From: Chloroflexota bacterium | Lineage (GTDB): Bacteria > Chloroflexota > Anaerolineae > Aggregatilineales > Aggregatilineaceae | Length of the DNA stretch: 19,489 nt | Direction of reading: 5' to 3' | NCBI GenBank assembly: GCA_016234525.1 | Contig: JACRBK010000082.1 | Span: forward strand, 1-19,489 | Part shown: positions 1-7,733 of the stretch, piece after piece | How positions within the stretch are numbered: position 1 is the stretch's first letter | Layout: each line of letters opens with the position of its first letter | Notes under the pieces: model-generated | What the model was told of the DNA's origin: nothing | What the model saw: only the letters and a program-made list of their open reading frames with translations | Database searches by the model: none | Translations under genes and position numbers: made by a program

Positions 1-747
1 CGTGACCGCCATCGCTAATGGATCGGGCAGCAAAAAGCCGGGAACCTGGCGAATCTGTCGTAGAAAGCTGGTGGTTTGCAGCGTGATCTCGTGTAAAAAT
101 TTTCCGGCAGCCGTTTGGGTGGCCGTCAGCGCATCGAAATCTTGCCAGGCGATGGGATGGCGCACAGTGGCCTCCCACGAAACCATTGTGGATAGAGGGA
201 AAGATTCCAGCGCGATCAGGGCGGCTTCGGGATCGCAGAAGATATTAAACTCGGCAGACACGTTTTTAGTATTGCCCATCGCCGAGTAGGCCCCACCCAT
301 AAACACAAAATGCGCGATCTTACGCGGGAACTCAGGATCGAGTTTGCACGCCAGCGCGATATTGGTCTGCGGGCCAAGCGCTAACAAGGTAAGCTGGCCG
401 GGCGCCTCATTCGCCATCCGCACCAGTGCCACCGCTGCTGCTTCAGACTCCAGGCGGCGGTCAGTGGGGACACGGTGCTGGTAATTGCCCAGGCCGTCTT
501 CTCCGTGAACGCGCACCTCCGGCTGCCAATACCCCGGAATCAATGGTTGATCGGCCCCCCGATAGACGGGAATATGCGGAGCGTGCATCAGGTCTAACAC
601 GGTGAACACGTTGCGGATCACCCAATCGAGATGCACATTGCCTGTCACGGTGGTAATGGCTTCTATCTGTACGCCTGGATGCCGCAGCGCCATCATAATC
701 GCCTGAGCATCATCTACACCGGCGTCTGTGTCTATAATGAGTCTCAC
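1..747 (-). CDS. Nucleoside hydrolase (IunH/RihABC-like), 3' end beyond the left edge
   Basis: Hydrolyses the N-glycosidic bond of a nucleoside to base and ribose; expected in the cytoplasm. The visible 249 residues start at GTG 747, which has an AAGGTGGG Shine-Dalgarno just upstream and an in-frame stop six codons before, so no other start is possible. Seen: the calcium/catalytic block IIDTDAGVDD (residues 4-13; D6, D8, D12, D13), GPQTNIALA (125-133, with Q where most members have L), the MGG block (150-152), AEFNIFCDPEAA (165-176) and LPDPLAMAV (240-248). The usual His before the last active-site Asp is replaced by Pro (P241-D242). Family members are about 310 residues, so roughly 60 are missing beyond the edge. 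It is divergent from the transporter operon. By these motifs it resembles the 12174-13148 copy more than the 11192-12148 copy. The family call is firm; base specificity cannot be read. Confidence 0.93.
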   Translation of the reverse strand, partial: MRLIIDTDAGVDDAQAIMMALRHPGVQIEAITTVTGNVHLDWVIRNVFTVLDLMHAPHIPVYRGADQPLIPGYWQPEVRVHGEDGLGNYQHRVPTDRRLESEAAAVALVRMANEAPGQLTLLALGPQTNIALACKLDPEFPRKIAHFVFMGGAYSAMGNTKNVSAEFNIFCDPEAALIALESFPLSTMVSWEATVRHPIAWQDFDALTATQTAAGKFLHEITLQTTSFLRQIRQVPGFLLPDPLAMAVT

Positions 748-784
748 CGTTTCCCACCTTTCTTAAGGAAAAATACGAGCAGGC

Positions 785-814
785 AGTTTACCACTGCTGA
801 GCTAGGGCGGGCAA
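785..814 (-). promoter_or_regulatory. Putative sigma70-type promoter for the leftward nucleoside hydrolase
   Basis: On the minus strand TTGCCC (814-809) and TAAACT (790-785) are separated by 18 bp. Each matches the consensus hexamer at 4 of 6 positions. The site lies about 40 bp upstream of the GTG start at 747. Plausible by position, but a weak match. Confidence 0.35.
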
Positions 815-864
815 AAAATCCACAATTTCTTTATCCTGGCAGCACCCGGCTCTCATGCTGCTGC

Positions 865-894
865 TTGACGCTGTGACCCTGTTGGGGTTATAGT
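865..894 (+). promoter_or_regulatory. Putative sigma70-type promoter of the nucleoside transport operon
   Basis: TTGACG (865-870) is followed after 17 bp by TTATAG (888-893), or after 18 bp by TATAGT (889-894). Transcription would start near 901, leaving a leader of about 50 nt before the ATG at 954. It lies back to back with the candidate leftward promoter in the 206-bp divergent gap 748-953. A near-palindrome, TGAACA-AA-TGTTGA (911-924), in the leader could be an operator, but one mismatch and its short length make this weak. I recognise no riboswitch in the leader. Confidence 0.5.
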
Positions 895-953
895 TTTGAG
901 TACGAAATTTTGAACAAATGTTGATTTTTGACCGCTATTCAGAGGAGATAACC

Positions 954-2135
954 ATGCAACGTAATAAGATGTTGGTTTTAGCCCTGGTTGTGATGATGGC
1001 GTTGGTGACCGTTGTCGGTGCTTCGACCACTAGCGCGCAAGATGAACCCCTGCGGATTGTTTTGGTGATCAACGGGGTACTGGGTGATAAATCGTTCTTC
1101 GATTCTGCACAGCGCGGCATGGATATGCTGATTGAAGATGGTTATAACATCGAAGTGAACACGGTCGAACTCGGTATTGATCCCGCTAACTGGGAAACCG
1201 GCCTGAGCGATACGATGTCCGACAGTGAAAACTATGACATGCTCATCACTGGCACGTTCCAGATGGGCGAATTTTTGGGCAAGCGCGTTCACCTCTATCC
1301 TGACAAAGTTTTCTTGTTCTTCGATGACTCTGTGCCGTATGCCAACCCCGAAATCTGCGTCGAAGGCTGCCCGAATGTGTACTCGGTGCTGTACGCGCAG
1401 AATGAAGGCTCGCTGTTAGCGGGTGTGTACGCAGCGGCTGTTTCGGCCAGTGGGATCGAAGGCGCAAACCCCGAAGCCGTGATCGGCGCGGTGGGCGGTC
1501 AAGACATCCCTGTGATCAATGACTTCATCGTGGGTTACGAACAGGGTGCTTGCCTGGTCAACCCCGAATCGCAGGTTTTGGTCCAATATGCAGGCAGTTG
1601 GAACGACCCCGCCAAGGGTAAAGAAATCACCCTGGCGATGTACGAACAAAAAGCCGACATCGTCTTCCAGATCGCCGGTGGTACGGGCGTGGGTGTGTTT
1701 GAAGCGGCCTTCGAACAAGGTCATTATGCCATCGGTGTCGACTCGGACCAGGCGACCATTATCGCCGACACGGACCCCGATCAGGCGCAGCACGTTTTGA
1801 CCAGCATGTTGAAGAACGTCGACAACTCGCTGTACCGTGCCGTAGACCTGTATCTGGCGGACGAACTGGTATTCGGTGAAGCCGAAGTCCTGGGTATCGA
1901 AGAGGGCGGCGTCGGTCTGGCCTACAACGACATTTATTTCGACAACACCCCGGAAAACGTTCTGGACCTGATCGATGCGGTGGAAACTGCCGTTCTGGAC
2001 GGTGATATCGTCGTGAATACCGCCTTCTCTGATCGCGTTCCCCTGGGTTACACCCTGGTCGAAAAAGTCGGCGCTGGCTGCGAAAACCTGCCCGCGAGCG
2101 AATTCGACGCTTCGGAGTTCATGGCCGCCGAATAA
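954..2135 (+). CDS. BMP-family nucleoside-binding protein of an ABC importer
   Basis: Extracytoplasmic substrate-binding protein of a nucleoside ABC transporter (BmpA/PnrA/NupN family), 393 residues. The ATG at 954 is chosen over one at 918 because AGAGGAG (941-947) lies 6 nt upstream and a signal peptide follows at once. N-terminus: basic MQRNK, hydrophobic stretch 7-22, then a likely cleavage after TTSA (25-28). No cysteine occurs before C135, so there is no lipobox and the protein is not a lipoprotein. Family motifs: LGDKSFFDSAQRGM (43-56), EGSLLAGVYAA (151-161), GAVGGQDIPVINDF (178-191), AGGTGVGVFEAA (241-252) and AIGVDSDQ (259-266). It is the first gene of the rightward operon. A strong terminator separates it from the ATPase gene, suggesting higher expression of the binding protein. 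Exact nucleoside specificity is not readable. Confidence 0.95.
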   Translation: MQRNKMLVLALVVMMALVTVVGASTTSAQDEPLRIVLVINGVLGDKSFFDSAQRGMDMLIEDGYNIEVNTVELGIDPANWETGLSDTMSDSENYDMLITGTFQMGEFLGKRVHLYPDKVFLFFDDSVPYANPEICVEGCPNVYSVLYAQNEGSLLAGVYAAAVSASGIEGANPEAVIGAVGGQDIPVINDFIVGYEQGACLVNPESQVLVQYAGSWNDPAKGKEITLAMYEQKADIVFQIAGGTGVGVFEAAFEQGHYAIGVDSDQATIIADTDPDQAQHVLTSMLKNVDNSLYRAVDLYLADELVFGEAEVLGIEEGGVGLAYNDIYFDNTPENVLDLIDAVETAVLDGDIVVNTAFSDRVPLGYTLVEKVGAGCENLPASEFDASEFMAAE

Positions 2136-2158
2136 GCGGTTGTTGCGAACCAACTTTT

Positions 2159-2187
2159 GGGGTGAGCGCAAGCTCGCCCCTTTGTTT
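2159..2187 (+). terminator. Rho-independent terminator after the binding-protein gene
   Basis: The stem GGGGTGAGC (2159-2167) pairs with GCTCGCCCC (2172-2180), 9 bp with one G-U pair. It is closed by a GCAA tetraloop of the GNRA type and followed by TTTGTTT (2181-2187). It lies 24 bp after the stop codon. As it precedes the ATPase and permease genes with no strong promoter visible between, it probably acts as a partial terminator. Confidence 0.85.
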
Positions 2188-2203
2188 ATATAGTCATGGT
2201 GTT

Positions 2204-2390
2204 GGTCGTTAGTGGTTAGTAATTAGTTTTTAGTTCTCAGTTTTCAGTAAGGGTGCGGCGTTCTGTTTTTCCTCTCTGCACCAGTGCGGCAGGACAACTA
2301 GCTGATTTATTTTTTTGCAGCAGTATTAACAACCACCAGCTTATCACCTGATACTGATAACTAATCACTAAAAACTGACCACTAACGACC
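2204..2390. repeat. Inverted-repeat element built from phased heptamers
   Basis: The gap 2188-2426 has no gene. It holds an element bounded by perfect 13-bp inverted repeats, GGTCGTTAGTGGT (2204-2216) and ACCACTAACGACC (2378-2390). The left arm contains six back-to-back 7-mers of the form TYAGTNN (2209-2250). The right arm contains five of the complementary form NNACTRA (2351-2385). The roughly 100 bp between the arms is T-rich in places and encodes nothing I recognise. It resembles a miniature inverted-repeat element or a short tandem repeat family; no transposase is present. Confidence 0.75.
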
Positions 2391-2426
2391 CCACCGCCCT
2401 GATCAAGACACCGAGGGCATTGTTTT

Positions 2427-3974
2427 ATGGCGCTTATTGAGGCACAAAATATAGTCAAAGTTTACCCTAATGGGGTGCGGGCCAACGATGGGGTCAGCCT
2501 GTCGGTGGAAAAAGGCGAAATTCATGCGCTAGTGGGCGAAAATGGCGCGGGCAAAAGTACCCTGATGAAGATTCTTTACGGCTTGGAGCAGCCCACCGCC
2601 GGGGAAATCCGGCTGCGCGATCAGCTTGTTCATATTTCCAACCCGCAGGTGGCGATCAACCTGGGGATCGGCATGGTTCACCAGAATTTTATGCTGGTCA
2701 ACTCGTTCAGCATCGCCGAAAATATCGCCCTGGGGCGCGAAGGTACGCGGGCGGGCGGGCTGATGGTCGATCGCCAAAAAGCGATCCGCGATACCGACGC
2801 CTTGTCAAAGCAGTACGGTCTGTTTGTGAACCCGACGGCGCGTGTCGATACTGTGCCGGTGGGGATGCGTCAGCGTGTTGAGATCCTCAAAGCGCTCTAC
2901 CGGGGCGCGGAAATTCTCATCCTCGATGAGCCGACAGCGGTTCTGACCCCGCGCGAAACAGTGGACTTGTTCGTTGCCATCCGTAATCTGGTCAACGAAG
3001 GCAAAACGGTTATTTTTATTACTCACAAACTGCGTGAAGTGATGGAAATTTCTGATCGTGTCACCGTCATGCGCGACGCGCACAAAGTGGGCGTTGTCAA
3101 AACGGCTGAGACGAACGAGGCGCAGCTTGCCCGGATGATGGTCGGGCGCGAAGTGTTTATGCAGGTTGATAAACCTCCTGTGCAGCGCGGAGAGACGGTG
3201 CTGGAAGTGCGCCGCCTGACTTATGTCAACGAAACCGGGCGCACCCTGCTGCATCATGCGTCTTTTCGGGTCAATGAGGCGGAAATTCTGGGAATCGCCG
3301 GGGTCGAAGGCAATGGTCAGACAGAACTGGTCGAGGTGTTAACCGGGCTGCGGGCTGCCAGCGCAGGCGAAGCGTTTGTCGATGGCAAACCCGTTTTAGG
3401 ACACGGACCGCGCAAAATCCGCGAAGCGCACGTCGCCCACATTCCCGAAGATCGACTCACAAACGGGGTCGCTATGCTGGCTACGATCAATGATAACTTG
3501 ATCATTGATCGTTATTACCGTCCGCCGTGTACTCAGGTGGGGATGCTTAACCTGAACGCCATCCGCAGCGACTGTGCCGATTTGATCAACCAATTCAGCA
3601 TCCTGGCTCCCAGCGGCGAACTCCCGGTGGGAGCGCTGTCGGGCGGGAATATGCAAAAGGTGGTGCTGGCGCGTGAACTCTCCTCTTCACCCCGGCTGCT
3701 GATCGCGGCCCAACCGACACGCGGCGTAGACATCGGCGCGATTGAATATATCCACCAGCAGTTAGTCGATCAGCGCACCAACGGGCTGGCGATCTTATTG
3801 GTTTCGGCAGATTTACAGGAAGTGATGAAACTTTCGGACCGGATTATGGTCATGTATAACGGCGAAATTGTCGGTATCTTCCCCAATACCCCCGACCTGA
3901 CCGAAGAAAAATTGGGGTTGTATATGCTCGGCGCTGAACGACAGCCCGCCGCCGAAATGGAGATGTACCTATGA
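2427..3974 (+). CDS. Nucleoside ABC importer, ATP-binding protein with two NBDs (NupO/RbsA type)
   Basis: Energises nucleoside import on the cytoplasmic face; 515 residues, normal for a tandem-NBD protein. NBD1: Walker A GENGAGKST (37-45), Q-loop Q86, a degenerate signature VPVGMRQR (143-150), Walker B ILILDEP (163-169, with catalytic E168) and H-loop H200. NBD2: degenerate Walker A GVEGNGQTE (292-300, no lysine), intact signature LSGGNMQ (404-410), Walker B LLIAAQP (424-430) with Q429 in place of the catalytic Glu, and no switch His (VSAD, 459-462). NBD1 Walker A with NBD2 signature therefore makes one competent ATP site, and the other is structural, as usual in this family. The ATG at 2427 follows GAGGG (2413-2417). 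The 3' end overlaps the next gene by ATGA, indicating translational coupling with the permease. Confidence 0.95.
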   Translation: MALIEAQNIVKVYPNGVRANDGVSLSVEKGEIHALVGENGAGKSTLMKILYGLEQPTAGEIRLRDQLVHISNPQVAINLGIGMVHQNFMLVNSFSIAENIALGREGTRAGGLMVDRQKAIRDTDALSKQYGLFVNPTARVDTVPVGMRQRVEILKALYRGAEILILDEPTAVLTPRETVDLFVAIRNLVNEGKTVIFITHKLREVMEISDRVTVMRDAHKVGVVKTAETNEAQLARMMVGREVFMQVDKPPVQRGETVLEVRRLTYVNETGRTLLHHASFRVNEAEILGIAGVEGNGQTELVEVLTGLRAASAGEAFVDGKPVLGHGPRKIREAHVAHIPEDRLTNGVAMLATINDNLIIDRYYRPPCTQVGMLNLNAIRSDCADLINQFSILAPSGELPVGALSGGNMQKVVLARELSSSPRLLIAAQPTRGVDIGAIEYIHQQLVDQRTNGLAILLVSADLQEVMKLSDRIMVMYNGEIVGIFPNTPDLTEEKLGLYMLGAERQPAAEMEMYL

Positions 3975-6094
3975 CATTCAAACTGTCTCGTCAACAACTC
4001 CAATTGCTGACGGTGGGGATCATCGCGGCGCTGCTGCTGGTCGGCGCGATCAGTTGGAAAGCCTATGGCCTGAGCGCCGATATGTCGCCCCGCGAGATGC
4101 GCGACGCGATCACAGCGACCGTCGACTACCAGGCGATTTTGTTCGTCAACCTGCTGATCGGATTCAGCACCCTGCTGATGATTATGCAACTGCGCGGCGA
4201 TGCCCTGCGCGTGCTGTTGACCGTAGGGGTCGCGCTGATTTTTGGTTATTTGATGACGATGTTGTTTAACCTCGATGCGTCGGTGGTGTTCTCACGCGGC
4301 GAATTCCGCGTCAGCCTTTTGTCCGACGCGGTGCCGTTGACCAGTATCAACTATGGCGATGAACTGACCGTCGAACTGAACGATCCGCGCGCCGAAACGC
4401 CTATCACTGAAGTCACGCATCATTTTACCGGCACGGCGGGCGATGTGGTATCGGTGTTGGCGTTTGGAGCCGAAAGGCGCTCCAAGCTCAATATGCAGCT
4501 CACCCTGCTCGATAACGCGGGGAATGTGCTGCAAGAAAATCTCGACGCGGACGACGCTCAGAAACGCACTTTCCGGCGCTATTTGCAGAGCGATGGTGAT
4601 GCTGTGGTCGAAGGTTTTGTTCTGCCCGCGACCGGATTTTATACCATTATCGCCAAACCCGAAGCCGATACCGCCGATGTGAACGCCGAGTTCACGCTCG
4701 CGCTGTTGTCGGATAACGCACCGCCGGTCACGCTGGCCTATGGCAGCGATCCGGTGGGCGGTATCTTCAACAAAGAAAAAACAGATGCCCCGCTCACCAC
4801 AGCGACTTATAAATTCTCCGGCGGCAAAGGCGACATGGTGACGATTTTGGCCTATGCGTTTCGTGGCGAAACCGATCTCGATTTGCAGGTGACGCTGAAG
4901 GACGCCAACGGCGAAGTATTGGCGGCGAATAATGACGCTTCCGCCGAACAGGTCGAAAGTTATAGGCCGCAGCTTAAGTCCACGCAGGACGCGATCATCC
5001 AAAATGTAATCCTGCCCGCCGATGGAATCTATACCATCACAGCCCGGCCCGAACCGCTCAGTTCGTCGGCGCAGTTACGCGAGACTGTTCGCGCCACCAA
5101 TAAAGCGTATGATGCGTTTTTGTTCGGCCCGCTCAGCCGTCTCAACCGCTGGGTGATCTGGATTCGAGACGCGCTGACGCTGATTATGTTGGGGTTGGCT
5201 GTCGCTATCGTGTTCCGGGCGGAACAATTCAGCCTGGGCTCGGAAGGCCAGCTTTATTTTGGGGCGCTGGTATCCGCTATCATCGGGCTGTACTTTGGAA
5301 ATGTGCCTAAAACGATCCTGGTTCCGATGGCGCTGCTTTCGGCGGCGACAGCGGGCTTTTTATGGGGGCTGCTGCCCGGTGCGCTCAAAGCCTATCTGGG
5401 GGCGAATGAACTGGTATCGACGCTGATGTTAAACACCATCGCCACCCGGTTTTATGAAATGGTATTGACATTCCAGCTTAAGCCGCCCGACGCGGGTTAC
5501 ACCTCGTCCGAATGGATTCCGAATAACGGCCTGTTAGCGCCCATTATCGATGTCAACGGCGACCAGATTACGATTGCGGTTTTTATTCTGATCGCGCTCG
5601 TACTCCTGGCGTGGGTGATGATTCAACGCACGCCGATTGGTTACGAAATCCGCATGATCGGCGCGAATATCAAGTTCGCGAATTACGGCGGCGTGAACAC
5701 CCGGCGCACGATCATGCTGACGATGGCGATCAGCGGCGCGATAGCCGGGTTAGCCGGAGCGCACCTCGCGATGGGAATTCACCGCAAGCTCATTCTAAAT
5801 ATCTCGGTTGGGCTGGCGTTTGAGGGGGTGGTAGTGGCGCTGCTGGCGCGTAATAACCCGCTGGTTGTGCCATTTACCGGCCTGCTCTATGCCTATTTGC
5901 GCACCGGCGCGCAGATGATGGAACGAGATGCCAACATCAGCGCCGAAGTGGTGCGGATCATTCAGGCGGTGGTGATCCTGTTGATCACGGCGGAAGCCCT
6001 GGTCTCACTCTTCCAACAGCGACGCATGAAACAGCGTGACAAGCTGATGAGTTCTCAAGGCGATACCCCAGCCCCGGCGGAAGGAGGCGCATAA
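3971..6094 (+). CDS. Nucleoside ABC permease (NupP-like) with two inserted extracytoplasmic PPC-like domains
   Basis: Membrane channel subunit of the importer, 707 residues against about 350 for the family. Canonical TM1 lies at 12-34. The family core resumes at AYDAFLFGPLS (379-389), then a TM at about 399-415, the signature AEQFSLGSEGQLYFGAL (417-433), ELVSTLMLNTIATRF (480-494) and the ATPase-coupling segment TPIGYEIRMIGANIKFANYGGV (554-575, in two parts TPIGYEIRMIG and ANIKFANYGGV), ending in further TMs to about 680. Between lie an extra TM pair (about 55-74 and 79-101) and two tandem beta-rich repeats of about 105 residues (128-231 and 257-361). The repeats share the pattern YG...F-G--GD-V--LA...L-LLD--G-VL---DA...V-LPA-G-YTI-A-PE, typical of bacterial pre-peptidase C-terminal (PPC) domains. 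By TM parity the insert is extracytoplasmic. It overlaps the ATPase gene by 4 bp and is followed by the second permease after 3 bp. Confidence 0.9.
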   Translation: MTFKLSRQQLQLLTVGIIAALLLVGAISWKAYGLSADMSPREMRDAITATVDYQAILFVNLLIGFSTLLMIMQLRGDALRVLLTVGVALIFGYLMTMLFNLDASVVFSRGEFRVSLLSDAVPLTSINYGDELTVELNDPRAETPITEVTHHFTGTAGDVVSVLAFGAERRSKLNMQLTLLDNAGNVLQENLDADDAQKRTFRRYLQSDGDAVVEGFVLPATGFYTIIAKPEADTADVNAEFTLALLSDNAPPVTLAYGSDPVGGIFNKEKTDAPLTTATYKFSGGKGDMVTILAYAFRGETDLDLQVTLKDANGEVLAANNDASAEQVESYRPQLKSTQDAIIQNVILPADGIYTITARPEPLSSSAQLRETVRATNKAYDAFLFGPLSRLNRWVIWIRDALTLIMLGLAVAIVFRAEQFSLGSEGQLYFGALVSAIIGLYFGNVPKTILVPMALLSAATAGFLWGLLPGALKAYLGANELVSTLMLNTIATRFYEMVLTFQLKPPDAGYTSSEWIPNNGLLAPIIDVNGDQITIAVFILIALVLLAWVMIQRTPIGYEIRMIGANIKFANYGGVNTRRTIMLTMAISGAIAGLAGAHLAMGIHRKLILNISVGLAFEGVVVALLARNNPLVVPFTGLLYAYLRTGAQMMERDANISAEVVRIIQAVVILLITAEALVSLFQQRRMKQRDKLMSSQGDTPAPAEGGA

Positions 6095-6097
6095 CTC

Positions 6098-7558
6098 ATG
6101 GATAGCAGCATTGTTCAAAACGTACTGCAAGGGATTTTTAGCGCAGCCTTCCTGGCATCGATTCTGCGCGTCGCTACTCCGATCCTGCTGCCCTCGTTGG
6201 GCGCGTTGATCTCAGACCGGGCCGGAGTCATCAATATCGGCCTGGAAGGAACCATGCTGATCGCAGCGTTTACGGGGGTGGTGTTTAGCGCCTATGCGCG
6301 CGACTGGTTTGCCGCCGATATTGCCACCACCTTCGGCCCCTGGTTTGGGATGCTGCTGGGCGTGTTGATGGGCGTGTTGGTCGCGCTGCTGTTGGGTTTT
6401 TTCCATCTCAAACTCAAAGCCAGCCTGATCCTATCCGGCATCGCCATCAACTTCCTCGGCCAGGCGGCGACGGTTGTGGTCATGTATGAACTCACCGGGG
6501 ATCGCGGTACGACTCAGGGCGGCTTAAAAAGCATGAAAATGCCGTTTATCCAACTGCCCGAATTTCTCAGCGATATTCCGGTCGTTTCGTTTTTCTTCAA
6601 GGTGTTTGATAACCAGAGCGTGATGACCTGGATCGCGATCATCGCAGTGTTTGTCGTGTGGTATTTCCTGTATCGCACGCCGATCGGAATTCACCTGCGC
6701 GCGGTAGGCGAAAATCCGAACGCCGCCGCGTCCGTCGGGATTCGGGTGCAGCGTATTCGTTATCTGGCGCTGGCGCTGAGCGGTGTGTTAGCCGCATTGG
6801 GCGGTGTCCATCTCAGTATGGGGTATCTCACCTTCTTCCAGAATAATATGTCCTCCGGGCGTGGTTATATCGCCCTGGCGACACCTTACCTGGGCGGGGG
6901 AAACCCCATCGGGACCGGATTCGCGGCCTTCATTTTCGCGTTTTTTGAGGCGCTGTCGATCCGCATCGGCACATTGGATATTCCGTCGATGCTGCCGCAA
7001 ATGCTGCCCTATATCGCTACGATCATGGCGCTGGTGATCTACGCCTTGCAAAGTCAGCTTACGGTGCGGGTGCGCACGCTGCGCTCAGCCGAGGGCGAAA
7101 TGTTCGATGCGTCGTTCTGGAAAGCGATCCAGCAGTTAAGTGTGCTGCACATGTTCATGGCGATGATCGCTGTGTTGGGCATCATCGTCTGCTTGAGTAT
7201 GTACTCAGCACCGGATGGGTTTAAGAGCCTGGTTCAAGGTTGGGATGAATCCGATGTGCGGGTGTACGGCGGCGTGATCGGGCTGATCTCGTTAGGGTTG
7301 ATCCTGGTCAACCTGCCGTTTATGCTGAAAGTGGAGCGTATTGGACACAAAATCTGGTACAGCGCGGCGACATCTATCGCGGCGCTGTGGCTGTATCTCG
7401 GCCTGCTGCTGATGCTGTTCTTGCGTACCACCGCGCTCAAAGAGGTGTCGGGCATCGGTGGGATTATCCTGGGCTTAGCTTTCGCCGCCGCGTTCTGGGT
7501 GCTGATGGGCGGGCGTTACCTGCTTCAGAACCCGCGCGGGACTCCGGCTGCGGCGTAA
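6098..7558 (+). CDS. Nucleoside ABC permease (NupQ-like) with a four-TM C-terminal extension
   Basis: Second membrane subunit of the importer, 486 residues against about 320 for the family. The core (1-322) shows the signature DRAGVINIGLEGTML (40-54), LKASLILSGIAINFLG (106-121), the ATPase-coupling segment TPIGIHLRAVGENPNAAASV (194-213) and YIALATPYLGGGNP (257-270). After VRVRTLRSAEG (323-333) comes a tail I do not recognise in usual NupQ proteins. It has four hydrophobic segments at about 350-370, 389-409, 420-442 and 452-475, joined by short loops, and ends NPRGTPAAA. The gene begins 3 bp after the first permease, so the two subunits are co-translated. The tail is in frame with no disruption, so it is a genuine extension and not a read-through of a neighbour. 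Its role is unknown; pairing with the extra TMs of the first permease is possible. Confidence 0.92.
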   Translation: MDSSIVQNVLQGIFSAAFLASILRVATPILLPSLGALISDRAGVINIGLEGTMLIAAFTGVVFSAYARDWFAADIATTFGPWFGMLLGVLMGVLVALLLGFFHLKLKASLILSGIAINFLGQAATVVVMYELTGDRGTTQGGLKSMKMPFIQLPEFLSDIPVVSFFFKVFDNQSVMTWIAIIAVFVVWYFLYRTPIGIHLRAVGENPNAAASVGIRVQRIRYLALALSGVLAALGGVHLSMGYLTFFQNNMSSGRGYIALATPYLGGGNPIGTGFAAFIFAFFEALSIRIGTLDIPSMLPQMLPYIATIMALVIYALQSQLTVRVRTLRSAEGEMFDASFWKAIQQLSVLHMFMAMIAVLGIIVCLSMYSAPDGFKSLVQGWDESDVRVYGGVIGLISLGLILVNLPFMLKVERIGHKIWYSAATSIAALWLYLGLLLMLFLRTTALKEVSGIGGIILGLAFAAAFWVLMGGRYLLQNPRGTPAAA

Positions 7559-7589
7559 AATTGCCATGCCTCTACACAAAACTATCTCT

Positions 7590-7617
7590 CCCTCTTTTCC
7601 TGCGCAGGAAAAGGGGG
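7590..7617. repeat. C-rich palindrome in the permease/ADP-ribosylglycohydrolase gap
   Basis: In the 175-bp gap 7559-7733, the 10-bp arms CTTTTCCTGC (7594-7603) and GCAGGAAAAG (7604-7613) are perfect. With one T-G pair they extend to 14 bp (7590-7617). No U-run follows, so it is not a standard terminator, though it may stabilise or attenuate the transcript. A block CCGCCGCGCCC (7651-7661) follows, which recurs at 15405-15415. Confidence 0.65.
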
Positions 7618-7684
7618 CCGGGGGGATAGGGGTAATTTGGGGGTGCGTCACCGCCGCGCCCCTACCACACATCATCTTATTTTC

Positions 7685-7719
7685 GCTGATAGCTGAGGGC
7701 TGATCGCTGCCAGCTACAT
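7685..7719. repeat. Five phased heptamers, GCTGANN type
   Basis: Five consecutive 7-bp units beginning GCTGATA (7685-7691) and ending GCTACAT (7713-7719), all in register. They are variants of the RCTRANN unit found at 2351 onward and 15484 onward. The array abuts the Shine-Dalgarno TAGGAG (7721-7726) of the next gene. Confidence 0.7.
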
Positions 7720-7733
7720 TTAGGAGCCATTTT

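Noticed and set aside
631..876. 81-codon plus-strand open frame
   Set aside because: It overlaps the start of the left-edge nucleoside hydrolase and its promoter region, with no motif or ribosome site.
918..953. Upstream ATG for the binding protein
   Set aside because: It would add 12 residues before the signal peptide, while AGAGGAG is correctly placed for the ATG at 954.
748..953. Purine or other riboswitch in the operon leader
   Set aside because: The expected transcript leader is only about 50 nt, and I see no conserved aptamer core.
1416..2171. 251-codon minus-strand open frame
   Set aside because: Antisense to the binding-protein gene. It crosses the terminator hairpin and has no family motif.
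2209..2385. CRISPR-like array
   Set aside because: The repeats are contiguous 7-mers without spacers and in inverted orientation; no cas genes are present.
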